Below, one piece after another: positions 6,654 through 15,839 of a stretch of 37,131 nt of DNA. The stretch is from Bacteroidales bacterium. Lineage in GTDB: Bacteria; Bacteroidota; Bacteroidia; Bacteroidales; UBA932. Position 1 is the first letter of the stretch. Each line of letters begins with the position of its first letter. The stretch is taken from assembly GCA_016291185.1 (NCBI GenBank), contig JAEFAI010000025.1, positions 1 to 37,131 of the forward strand, given 5' to 3'. The translations under genes and the position numbers were made by a program. The notes under the pieces were generated by a model. That model made no database searches and had not been told where the DNA came from. It was given only the letters and a program-made list of their open reading frames with translations.

Positions 6654-7965
6654 ACGCTTTCAGCCGCTGCTGTAGAGATCCGTCTACAGCCATCTTCATC
6701 ATCTTGCGGGTTTGCTCAAATTGCTTGAGCAGCTTGTTGACGTCGGCAATGGTCGTGCCTGATCCCTTGGCAATTCGCTGACGCCGAGAGCCATTGAGGC
6801 ATTCCGGATGCTCCTTCTCATAAGGGGTCATGGACTGGATAATCGCCTCGGTGGACTTGAAGGCGTCGTCGGGGATATCCACGTCCTTGAGCGCCTTGTC
6901 CATGCCCGGCAACATGCCGGCCAGGTCTTTCATATTGCCCATTTTCTGCACCTGCTTGAGCTGGTCGTAGAAATCGGCCAGCGTGAACTGATTGTGGGCA
7001 ATTTTCTTTTTGAGGGCGCGTGCTTCTTTCTCGTCATATTGCTCCTGGGCCTTCTCGACAAGCGAGACGACATCACCCATACCCAGGATACGGTCCGCTA
7101 CGCGGGCCGGATAGAAGATATCGAGCGCCTCCATCTTCTCGCCGGAACTGACGAATTTGATGGGTTTGCCGGTGACGGCCTTGATCGAGAGTGCGGCGCC
7201 GCCGCGGGTATCGCCGTCCATCTTGGTCAGCACCACGCCGTCATAGTCAATGGCTTCGTTGAAGGCTTTGGCGGATTCGACGGCATCCTGTCCGGTCATC
7301 GCATCCACGACAAAGAGCGTTTCCGTCGGGGCGACTGCCTTGTGCAGGGTGGAAATTTCCTCCATCAGCTCCTGATCCACGGTCAGACGTCCGGCCGTAT
7401 CCACGATCACGACGCTGATTCCCTGGCTTCGGGCATATTGGATGGCATTTTTCGCCACTTTCACGGGATCTTTCTCCCCGTCTTCCGAATAGACCTCGAC
7501 GCCGACCTGCGCTCCGAGCGTCTTCAACTGCTCGATGGCGGCGGGACGGAAGGTATCGCAGGCGGCAAGAAGCACTTTCATGCCGCGCTTGCTCTTGACG
7601 TGCAGGGCCAGCTTGCCGCTGAAAGTGGTCTTACCAGAACCGTTCAGACCAGCCACGAGCACCACGGCCGGGGAACCCTTGAGGTTGATCTCGGCGTGTT
7701 CGGAGCCCATGAAGTCGGCCAGCTCGTCATGGACGATCTTGACCATCATCTGCTGGGGCTTGACAGCCGTCAGCACGCCCGTGCCCATCGCTTTCGTCTT
7801 CACGCGGTCGCAGAAGTCCTTGGCTACTTTATAGGATACATCCGCATCGAGCAGCGCCCGGCGGATCTCCTTGAGGGTCTCAGCCACATTGACTTCAGTG
7901 ATCTTGCCTTCGCCCTTCAGAATTTTGAAGGAACGTTCCAGTCTATCGGATAAATTTTCAAACAT
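6643..7965 (-). CDS. ffh: Signal recognition particle GTPase Ffh
   Basis: The 440-residue protein has the NG domain with G1 GLNGSGKTT (106-114; most Ffh have GLQGSGKTT), G3 DTAGR (189-193) and TKMDGDTRGG (247-256). The methionine-rich M domain (about 320-440) ends in GSRRQRIAKGSGTTIADVNKLLKQFEQ, the SRP-RNA binding helices. With 4.5S RNA it would deliver nascent membrane proteins to FtsY. Full length for the family. Its 3' end overlaps the 5'-nucleotidase gene by 11 nt on the opposite strand, and there is no separate terminator. Confidence 0.97.
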   Translation of the reverse strand: MFENLSDRLERSFKILKGEGKITEVNVAETLKEIRRALLDADVSYKVAKDFCDRVKTKAMGTGVLTAVKPQQMMVKIVHDELADFMGSEHAEINLKGSPAVVLVAGLNGSGKTTFSGKLALHVKSKRGMKVLLAACDTFRPAAIEQLKTLGAQVGVEVYSEDGEKDPVKVAKNAIQYARSQGISVVIVDTAGRLTVDQELMEEISTLHKAVAPTETLFVVDAMTGQDAVESAKAFNEAIDYDGVVLTKMDGDTRGGAALSIKAVTGKPIKFVSSGEKMEALDIFYPARVADRILGMGDVVSLVEKAQEQYDEKEARALKKKIAHNQFTLADFYDQLKQVQKMGNMKDLAGMLPGMDKALKDVDIPDDAFKSTEAIIQSMTPYEKEHPECLNGSRRQRIAKGSGTTIADVNKLLKQFEQTRKMMKMAVDGSLQQRLKAFRR

Positions 7966-7983
7966 AATCTAAAATTAGAAATG

Positions 7984-7991
7984 CAAAGATA
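7984..7991 (-). promoter_or_regulatory. -7 element of ffh
   Basis: TATCTTTG on the minus strand matches TAnnTTTG and is 18 nt upstream of the ffh start codon. The nearest upstream TTTG is about 25 nt away, longer than the usual 19-21. Confidence 0.45.
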
Positions 7992-7999
7992 ATCAATTT

Positions 8000-8392
8000 A
8001 TGAAGATTTTTTTTGGCAAAAAGAAATGGCGTTCGGGCTTTTCAACCGAACAGAGACATATACTGCGGCAGGTCCGCCTGACCGTGGATGAGTGGGTTGC
8101 GCAGAAAAGGTTTATCAAACGATTGCCAACCCTGGAGAAGATTGCCGACGATATCGGAATCCCTGCTTATCTGCTGGGGATCCATATCCGGATCCACGAG
8201 AGGAACTCCGTCCTAACCTGGCGCAAAGAACTACGCATCCGGGAGGCCCAGGATATGCTTCTGAACTTCCCGGAACTGCCTATCTCCGTGATCGGCGAGA
8301 TGGTAGGCATTGACGACAAAACCAATTTCAAACGACAATTCCAGCAGGTCGTGGGCATGACGCCGCGCGAATGGCGGGAGAAGCATTTATGA
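8000..8392 (+). CDS. Minimal AraC-type helix-turn-helix protein
   Basis: The 130-residue protein ends in the second half of an AraC-type DNA-binding domain: LRIREAQDMLLNFPELPISVIGEMVGIDDKTNFKRQFQQVVGMTPREWR carries the family pattern F-x-R-x-F-x(4)-G-x-TP-x-x-R. The first HTH is recognisable around PTLEKIADDIGIPAYLL. No effector-binding or membrane domain precedes it; only about 30 basic residues do (MKIFFGKKKWRSG). It is therefore a stand-alone DNA-binding module that would need a partner or act constitutively. It is divergent from ffh with 34 bp between the start codons. Target genes are unknown. Confidence 0.75.
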   Translation: MKIFFGKKKWRSGFSTEQRHILRQVRLTVDEWVAQKRFIKRLPTLEKIADDIGIPAYLLGIHIRIHERNSVLTWRKELRIREAQDMLLNFPELPISVIGEMVGIDDKTNFKRQFQQVVGMTPREWREKHL

Positions 8393-8401
8393 CAATGCCG
8401 C

Positions 8402-8436
8402 AAAGCGGGTCGGGAAACCGGTCCGCTTTTCTATTT
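8402..8436. terminator. Terminator between the AraC-type gene and the convergent CDF gene
   Basis: AAAGCGGGTCGG (8402-8413) pairs with CCGGTCCGCTTT (8418-8429), with two G-U pairs and a GAAA loop. It is followed on the plus strand by a T-rich stretch (TCTATTTT). Confidence 0.7.
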
Positions 8437-9063
8437 TCCGAAGAGCGTCCGAAGCGCGTCCCGGAGCAGGCGCAGGGTGTTGAAGAGAATGACGGCGGCG
8501 ATTACCAGGCTGATGACCGGGTCGATGATGTACAGGCCCGTCAGGCTGATCACAATGCCGGCAACCACCACGCCCAGCGAAAGGAGCGAGTCCGTGGCCA
8601 TGTGCAGGAAGGCGGCCCGGGTGTTGATGTCACCCTGGTGGCGCATCAGCATCCAGGCGCTCAGGCCGCTTACCAGGATGCCCAGGGCGGCAATCCAGGT
8701 GACGGTGCTGCCGTCTACGGGCGAGGCGTGGTTGAATTTGTCGATGCTCTCGCGGACAATCACGAACACGGCAAAAAGCAGGACGCAGGTGTTGACCAGC
8801 GCGATGAGGGCGGAGATTCGTCGCGCATCCGCCGACGGCCGGCGGGCCAGGCGGAAGCCGACCAAGGCCATGCCCAGGGCGAAGACGTCCAGCATCTTGT
8901 GGCCGGCGTCGGACACGAGCCCGACGGAATGGCTGATCCGTCCGGCCAGGAACTCCACGATGACGAAGGCGAAGTTAAGCGCGATGGCTATCCAGTATGC
9001 GCGCCGGAGCGCGGCGTTGTCTGCGCTGCCGGTCGGCAGCCCGTGATGATGATGCTCGTGCAT
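8431..9063 (-). CDS. Cation diffusion facilitator, membrane domain only
   Basis: The 210-residue protein has a His-rich N-terminus (MHEHHHHG) and six hydrophobic segments typical of CDF/CzcD metal exporters. Both metal-site motifs of the type HxxxD are present: HKMLD in helix 2 (after SDAG) and HMATD in helix 5. The protein stops after helix 6 (LLRDALRTLFGK), so the roughly 90-residue cytoplasmic domain that most CDF proteins use for dimerisation is missing. It should export Zn2+ or a similar divalent cation by proton exchange. It is the third gene after the DUF5686 protein and PorT-like barrel, 12 nt after the barrel gene. Confidence 0.85.
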   Translation of the reverse strand: MHEHHHHGLPTGSADNAALRRAYWIAIALNFAFVIVEFLAGRISHSVGLVSDAGHKMLDVFALGMALVGFRLARRPSADARRISALIALVNTCVLLFAVFVIVRESIDKFNHASPVDGSTVTWIAALGILVSGLSAWMLMRHQGDINTRAAFLHMATDSLLSLGVVVAGIVISLTGLYIIDPVISLVIAAVILFNTLRLLRDALRTLFGK

Positions 9064-9075
9064 GTAGTCGTTTTA

Positions 9076-9774
9076 TCAGAAATGCCAGCCTACGCCCAGG
9101 GTGACCTTGTAAGGGTGGGCGTAGTCGATTTTGCTCTCGTAGTTGATAATGTCAAGTACGCTGTATTTTATGCCCAGGTTGACCTGCAGGCCACATTCGA
9201 ATTCATAGCCGAATTGGCAGCCGACGCCGGCATGGCTGTCGTTGAGCGCATAGCGGGGCTTGCCCGACTCCTGGATCTCGATGACGCGCCTGTACGGCGT
9301 GATGAAATCCCTGTCTCCCGGACACCAGGCGGCGAAGGTGATGTGCGTGAAGAAACCGGCTCCCATCCGGAAGTTACCGGTCCCGACAGGAAGGGCATAG
9401 GTCAGGAAGATCGGAATGTCCATGCCCACAAGGCGCATGTCGGCCAGGTAGTTGACCGGTCGCTTGTGCCAGAATAGGAATCCGAGGTCCCGGTCCGTGG
9501 ATACGTAGCTGCCGTTCTGCAGACACACGATGGCCTGGACTTCAATCATCAGGCGCCGGGTCATGTGATAATCGATGAAACCGCCGACCTCGACGCCGAA
9601 TCCAGGATAGGCGGACAAGCCAGGCTCGGCGATATACATGTCTTCGCCGGCGAAATTGGCCTGCAGCAGCACGCCGAGGCTGACGGGCCGGATCTTTAAG
9701 GAATCTGCCTCCTGGGCGCGCAGGGACGTGAGGCAGAGAGTCGAGGTGAGGATGAGGAGTATGATTCTTTTCAT
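9076..9774 (-). CDS. PorT-like outer-membrane beta-barrel protein
   Basis: The 232-residue protein starts at the ATG at 9774 (a GTG lies one codon upstream). A signal peptide (MKRIILLILTSTLCLTSLRAQ) ends at an AQ cleavage site. The mature part has alternating amphipathic strands and the pattern PGFGVEVGGF near the N-terminus and KVTLGVGWHF at the end, with the terminal aromatic residue expected of an outer-membrane barrel. This resembles the PorT/OmpW-like small barrels of Bacteroidota. It is 11 nt after the DUF5686 gene and 12 nt before the CDF gene, so all three are probably co-transcribed. Exact function is unknown. Confidence 0.75.
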   Translation of the reverse strand: MKRIILLILTSTLCLTSLRAQEADSLKIRPVSLGVLLQANFAGEDMYIAEPGLSAYPGFGVEVGGFIDYHMTRRLMIEVQAIVCLQNGSYVSTDRDLGFLFWHKRPVNYLADMRLVGMDIPIFLTYALPVGTGNFRMGAGFFTHITFAAWCPGDRDFITPYRRVIEIQESGKPRYALNDSHAGVGCQFGYEFECGLQVNLGIKYSVLDIINYESKIDYAHPYKVTLGVGWHF

Positions 9775-9785
9775 CACGGCGTCGA

Positions 9786-12368
9786 TTAGATGGTGAATCG
9801 GAGCGAGATCTTGAACCCGTGCTTCTCGGACTCAGGCAGCCCTTCAGTATAGCTGATGCGGCGGATGTAGTCGATGCGGAGGAACTTGAAGATATTCTCG
9901 ATACCGACCGTGTATTCCATGTACGGAGTCTTGGTCATCAACTTGGTCCCGGCCGGCAGGGCGTAGAGGCCCTCGGCGTTGAAAAGCGGATTGTTCTTCT
10001 CGGACAGCGAGCCGATGATGGCACGGAACGAGACCACTTCGCGGAGTTTGAGCTTGTTCAGGAGGGGAATCCGGTTGAAAATCCACCCCTTGAGATAGTA
10101 GGTAGCAAAGAAGTCGGCATACTGGTCCATCACGAACTCCATCGGCTTCATGAGGTTGAATGCGTCCTTGACCAACAGGATGGACGGGTTGGCGTTGGGC
10201 GTGAAAAGCTTGGGAAGCGGGACGCGGCTCCAGATGAAGCCGGTCGAGACGGACGCGTCGATATGGCCGAAGGAGGACAGCCAGATTCGTTTCTCGGCCG
10301 AGAACTCCGTTTTGTTGTAAAGGAAGGTGTTGTCAAAATAACCCACCGTATGGGTCAGGCTCACGATCGGAGCATCCTTCGCCAGGGTGATGGGCGCTTC
10401 CTTGCCAAGGCGGTTGGAGAAGAGCGGTTCGCCCGGGGCGAAACGGAGCCGGATGGTCCCGGAAAGGTCGTTATAGACCGGAACGGGCGAGAGCGATCCG
10501 TCCGCACCGTAGCGGAAGTATTCGAGCGTCCCCGTCGGCCAGACGCGGTCGAAGCGGACGTAGGTGGTCACGGAGAAGCGGGACAACCATTCGCGGTCGT
10601 AGCGGAGCTGGGCGCGGGCGACGTACTGCAGCGGCTGCGCCCTCCAGGAGGACATGAGGAGGTTGTCGCGATCCAGCAGCGAGAAGCTTTGGCCCGGCGC
10701 TTCGATGTCGTAACTGGCGGTCAGGGTGAGGAGGTTCCGCAGCGGCTCGTAGGGGTGGAAATCTTTCTTCTCGAAGGTGTGGATGTAGCTGACTGATCCC
10801 TTGAATTGCTTGTCGCGGAAGCCGTAGGCTACATATCCGTTGAAGAAATTCTTCTCATTGAGGCGGGCGGTGGTCATGCCGCCGATGCGCAGGCGGAATC
10901 CCTCGTGGACGTTGTAGTTCATCATGTTCGTGACCGGTCCGATGTCGAACTTACTCTTCAGGCGGTCCTGCGGGCTGGCCTGCCGGTCGGCAGGGGTTGT
11001 CGGGAAGTACTCCGAGGCCAGGGACTCGCCGATGCTGGCGATGCGGCGCAGCCGGGGCACAGAATAGATGTCCGTCAGGAGGCTGTCCAGAATCTTTTCC
11101 TTGCTGGTCAGGGGGACGGGACGGCGCGGAATCCACCAGTCATCCGGCCTCCACCAGTCCTTGTTGGCGATGACTTCGTCCGGCTGGCGAAGCAGGCTGT
11201 CCGGCACGGCCGTCTGCGTGAAGTCGTAGTTGTTGTGGACGATCTTCTTGTGGGCGTAGAGTTCGCGCATCCACTTGAAGATGTAGAACTGTGCGTAGGT
11301 ATTCTTCTCCTTCGATGCCCAGGTCCCGTTCTCCGTCTTGTCGAAGGTCTCCTCGATGGCGAGGTTGCTGACGAAGTTGAGGTTGATGTGGGCCGGGATA
11401 CCGAAGGAGTACTTCTTGACGGCATAGGTGCTGTCGTTGACGACGTAGAGATGGCCGGTGAAGCTGAAACTCTCGCTGTTGAAGGGAACGAAGGTCAGGT
11501 CGATGCACTGGACCCCGTCCACCATCAGGGTATCGGAAATGTAGTACTTGTAGTAGGCGGTGGCGAGCGAACTGGACAGCGGGCTCACGAAACGGTTGAG
11601 CAACACATCCATGTTGTCGTCGAAGATGTCGGAATCGGCGAAGATGGTCTGGATGTTGGTGGTGAGTCCGCCGTTGTCCAGCGGCTCGTCCAGGCCGAGG
11701 CTGCGGCGCCGCTCGACCCAGGTGCGCGTGCGCTTGGGCTGCTTCTGGTACCAGGTCGTGGAGAGTTTCTCGCGCAGGGAGATCGTCAGCACAGGGTCAT
11801 TCTTGAACTGGGAGGTGTCGACGTATTTCTTCAGGAAGGGGAACTTCCTCCAGACTCTGCTGCTGTCGAAATTGACGTCGAACTTGTTCAGCGACATGAT
11901 GAGCTTCTCGTAATTATCGACCTGATAGCCCTCCGTAGAGCGGACATGATTCTCTTCCTTGTGGCGGATGACGTTCTTGACGAGCTCGACGGCCGGATTG
12001 CCCTTCCGGCGATAAACCTTGTCGCGGCGGCGGCGCGGCTTGACGACTACGGCCTGGATGCCGTAGGTGTCGGGTTTCATCTTGATCTTGGCATCGCGCG
12101 TGGTCGTGTTCGGCCGGATGTTGAAGATGTAGGTCTCATAGCCTAACATCATGAAACTCACGTTGGAATAGCTGCCGTTCGCCTCGATGGAGAAACGGCC
12201 TTCGGGATCGGTCATGGTGCCGATCTGGGTGCCCGGAAAGATGACGGACACATAGGGGAGCGGCTCTCCTGTCGTGGCATCGGTCACGACACCACGGACG
12301 CGGGTCTGCGCCTGGGCGGCGAGGCCCAGCAGACTGAACAGGAGAAGGATGATAATACTTCTTTTCAT
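9786..12368 (-). CDS. DUF5686 outer-membrane protein with carboxypeptidase-like domain
   Basis: The 860-residue protein has a signal peptide (MKRSIIILLLFSLLGLAAQAQ), then a CarboxypepD_reg-like domain (about 22-105: VRGVVTDATTGEPLPYVSVIFPGTQIGTMTDPEGRFSIEA). A basic linker with PRRRRDKVYRRKGNPAVELVKNVIRHKEEN leads into the long DUF5686 region, which ends as a beta-barrel-like sequence (LPESEKHGFKISLRFTI). These large proteins are common in Bacteroidota and are predicted to sit in the outer membrane; no activity is established. It is the first gene of an operon with the PorT-like barrel and the CDF transporter, and it starts just after the terminator of the P-type ATPase. Confidence 0.85.
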   Translation of the reverse strand: MKRSIIILLLFSLLGLAAQAQTRVRGVVTDATTGEPLPYVSVIFPGTQIGTMTDPEGRFSIEANGSYSNVSFMMLGYETYIFNIRPNTTTRDAKIKMKPDTYGIQAVVVKPRRRRDKVYRRKGNPAVELVKNVIRHKEENHVRSTEGYQVDNYEKLIMSLNKFDVNFDSSRVWRKFPFLKKYVDTSQFKNDPVLTISLREKLSTTWYQKQPKRTRTWVERRRSLGLDEPLDNGGLTTNIQTIFADSDIFDDNMDVLLNRFVSPLSSSLATAYYKYYISDTLMVDGVQCIDLTFVPFNSESFSFTGHLYVVNDSTYAVKKYSFGIPAHINLNFVSNLAIEETFDKTENGTWASKEKNTYAQFYIFKWMRELYAHKKIVHNNYDFTQTAVPDSLLRQPDEVIANKDWWRPDDWWIPRRPVPLTSKEKILDSLLTDIYSVPRLRRIASIGESLASEYFPTTPADRQASPQDRLKSKFDIGPVTNMMNYNVHEGFRLRIGGMTTARLNEKNFFNGYVAYGFRDKQFKGSVSYIHTFEKKDFHPYEPLRNLLTLTASYDIEAPGQSFSLLDRDNLLMSSWRAQPLQYVARAQLRYDREWLSRFSVTTYVRFDRVWPTGTLEYFRYGADGSLSPVPVYNDLSGTIRLRFAPGEPLFSNRLGKEAPITLAKDAPIVSLTHTVGYFDNTFLYNKTEFSAEKRIWLSSFGHIDASVSTGFIWSRVPLPKLFTPNANPSILLVKDAFNLMKPMEFVMDQYADFFATYYLKGWIFNRIPLLNKLKLREVVSFRAIIGSLSEKNNPLFNAEGLYALPAGTKLMTKTPYMEYTVGIENIFKFLRIDYIRRISYTEGLPESEKHGFKISLRFTI

Positions 12369-12379
12369 AAATGGGGGTG

Positions 12380-12387
12380 CAAAGATA
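12380..12387 (-). promoter_or_regulatory. -7 element of the DUF5686 operon
   Basis: TATCTTTG on the minus strand, 11 nt before the start codon, fits TAnnTTTG. It lies directly behind the terminator of the upstream ATPase, consistent with a separate transcript. No TTTG is found at the expected distance. Confidence 0.45.
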
Positions 12388-12389
12388 CG

Positions 12390-12410
12390 AAAAAAGCGGG
12401 AATATCCCGC
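12390..12410 (-). terminator. Terminator of the P-type ATPase gene
   Basis: On the minus strand GCGGGA and TCCCGC (12396-12410) pair around a 3-nt loop and are followed by six T (12390-12395). It lies 28 nt after the ATPase stop codon. Confidence 0.8.
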
Positions 12411-12437
12411 CTTTTTCCTTGCAAAAGTCTCACAGCG

Positions 12438-14330
<1,893 letters not shown>

Positions 14331-14356
14331 ATTGCGTTCTTTTTATTTTCCGACGG

Positions 14357-14364
14357 CAAAGGTA
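14357..14364 (-). promoter_or_regulatory. -7 element of the P-type ATPase gene
   Basis: TACCTTTG on the minus strand, 26 nt before the ATG, fits TAnnTTTG. A short inverted repeat, GCAAC-N3-GTTGC (14378-14390), lies just upstream in the shared intergenic region. Confidence 0.45.
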
Positions 14365-14386
14365 GCGGAATGCGAACGCAACCGGG

Positions 14387-14417
14387 TTGCAAATAATAGC
14401 GGCAATTGCTATCTTTG
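14387..14417 (+). promoter_or_regulatory. Promoter of the GH8 gene
   Basis: TTG (14387-14389) and TATCTTTG (14410-14417) are separated by 20 nt, matching the Bacteroidota promoter pattern. The start codon is 49 nt downstream. The region also contains the self-palindromes TTGCAA (14387-14392) and GCAATTGC (14402-14409). Confidence 0.6.
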
Positions 14418-14466
14418 TCACTGCGATTAACCGATATTTTCCTGCCACTAATCAATTATTAACATA

Positions 14467-15750
14467 ATGAAAAAGATCCTTATCCTTTTGGCTACCGCCT
14501 GTACGATGCTGTCGGCTTGCGGTCAGCCCCAACTCAAGCCCTGGACCAAAGGCGGATTCGACACGCACAAGTATCGCAATGTCTTTGCGGAAATGGGCTA
14601 TTCCCAGAAGGAGATCGACGCCAAGCTGGAGTCCATCTACCAGGAAGTTTTCTGCGGTCCGGACAAGGTGTATTTCGAAGTCGGGGACGACATGGGCTAC
14701 ATGTCCGATGTCAAGAACTTCGACGCCCGTACCGAGGGTATGTCTTACGGTATGATGGTCGCCGTGCAGCTGGACAAAAAAGATGTTTTCGACCGCCTGT
14801 TCCGCTGGGCCAAGAAGTATATGCAGTACCAGGACGGCCCGATGAAGGGCTACTTCGCCTGGAGCCTCGCTCCCGACGGCACGATCCGCGGCGCGGGTCC
14901 GGCCTCCGACGGCGAGCTCTATTTCGTGACCTCGCTCATCTTCGCCTCCAACCGCTGGGGCAATGACGGGGAGATTAACTACCTCGCCGAAGCGCAGTTC
15001 ATCCTGAACTCTGCGTGGGAGAAGGATGGTTCCGAAGGGATCATGCCCTTCATCAACAAGGAGAACCACCTCATTATCTTCACCCCGGACGGCCGTGGCG
15101 TAACTTACACCGATCCTTCCTACCACCTGCCGGCCTTCTACGAGGTCTGGGCTCGCTGGGCCGACGACGGCCGCGCCGATTTCTGGCGCGAGTGCGCCAA
15201 GGCCAGCCGCGAGTACCTGCACAAGAGTATCGACTCGGAAACCGGCCTGAACCCGGATACGAACAATTTCGACGGCTCCTTCATCGAGACGCCCGCTTTC
15301 TTCGGCCGCCGCATGAAGCCGGCGTTCCGCTTCGACTCCTGGCGCGTGCCGATGAACATCGCCCTCGATTATTCCTGGGCCTGCGCTGATCGTGAGTGGC
15401 AGACGAACTACGCCAACACCATCCAGGACTTCTTCTATTCCAAGGGTATTGACGCGTTCGCCGACCAGTACAACGTGGACGGTACTGAGGTTGACTTCGC
15501 CATGCCGGCCGGTATGGGCGAGCTCCGCGGCACGGGCACCCGCCACTCCGTGGGCCTTGTTTCTACCTTGGCCGCCGCTACGCTGGCCGCCGACCACGAG
15601 ATCGCCCGCGAGTTCGCGCAGCGTCTCTGGGACAGCGAGAACAAGCCCTACGAGGACGGCTACTTCGACGCCTACTACGACGGTCTGCTCCGCCTCTTCG
15701 CTTTCATGCATTTAAGCGGTCACTACCGCGTTATTGAACCGGCTAAGTAG
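14467..15750 (+). CDS. GH8 lipoprotein, probable reducing-end xylose-releasing exo-oligoxylanase
   Basis: The 427-residue protein has a lipoprotein signal (CTMLSAC, Cys18), so it acts outside the cytoplasm. The rest is one glycoside hydrolase family 8 domain: ARTEGMSYGMM carries the proton donor Glu90, the family signature is PASDGELYFVTSLIFASNRW (around Asp148), and FRFDSWRVPMNI contains Asp290, the likely catalytic base by position relative to the Bacillus Rex enzyme. Such enzymes remove xylose from the reducing end of xylo-oligosaccharides. It stands alone: no SusC/SusD pair, xylanase or transporter is beside it, so it does not look like part of a polysaccharide utilisation locus here. A strong terminator follows. 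Confidence 0.88.
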   Translation: MKKILILLATACTMLSACGQPQLKPWTKGGFDTHKYRNVFAEMGYSQKEIDAKLESIYQEVFCGPDKVYFEVGDDMGYMSDVKNFDARTEGMSYGMMVAVQLDKKDVFDRLFRWAKKYMQYQDGPMKGYFAWSLAPDGTIRGAGPASDGELYFVTSLIFASNRWGNDGEINYLAEAQFILNSAWEKDGSEGIMPFINKENHLIIFTPDGRGVTYTDPSYHLPAFYEVWARWADDGRADFWRECAKASREYLHKSIDSETGLNPDTNNFDGSFIETPAFFGRRMKPAFRFDSWRVPMNIALDYSWACADREWQTNYANTIQDFFYSKGIDAFADQYNVDGTEVDFAMPAGMGELRGTGTRHSVGLVSTLAAATLAADHEIAREFAQRLWDSENKPYEDGYFDAYYDGLLRLFAFMHLSGHYRVIEPAK

Positions 15751-15770
15751 TCATCCCGGAAACTCCCTCT

Positions 15771-15814
15771 AAAACAGGACAACCCCCTCGATAATGAGGG
15801 GGTTGTCCTGTTTT
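15771..15814. terminator. Strong bidirectional terminator
   Basis: A perfect 19-bp stem (15771-15789 with 15796-15814) around the loop GATAAT. The plus side ends in TTTTT and the minus side in TTTT, so it can serve both the GH8 gene and the convergent Hdr operon. Confidence 0.92.
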
Positions 15815-15839
15815 TGGTGCGAAATGCGGGATGATCCGG

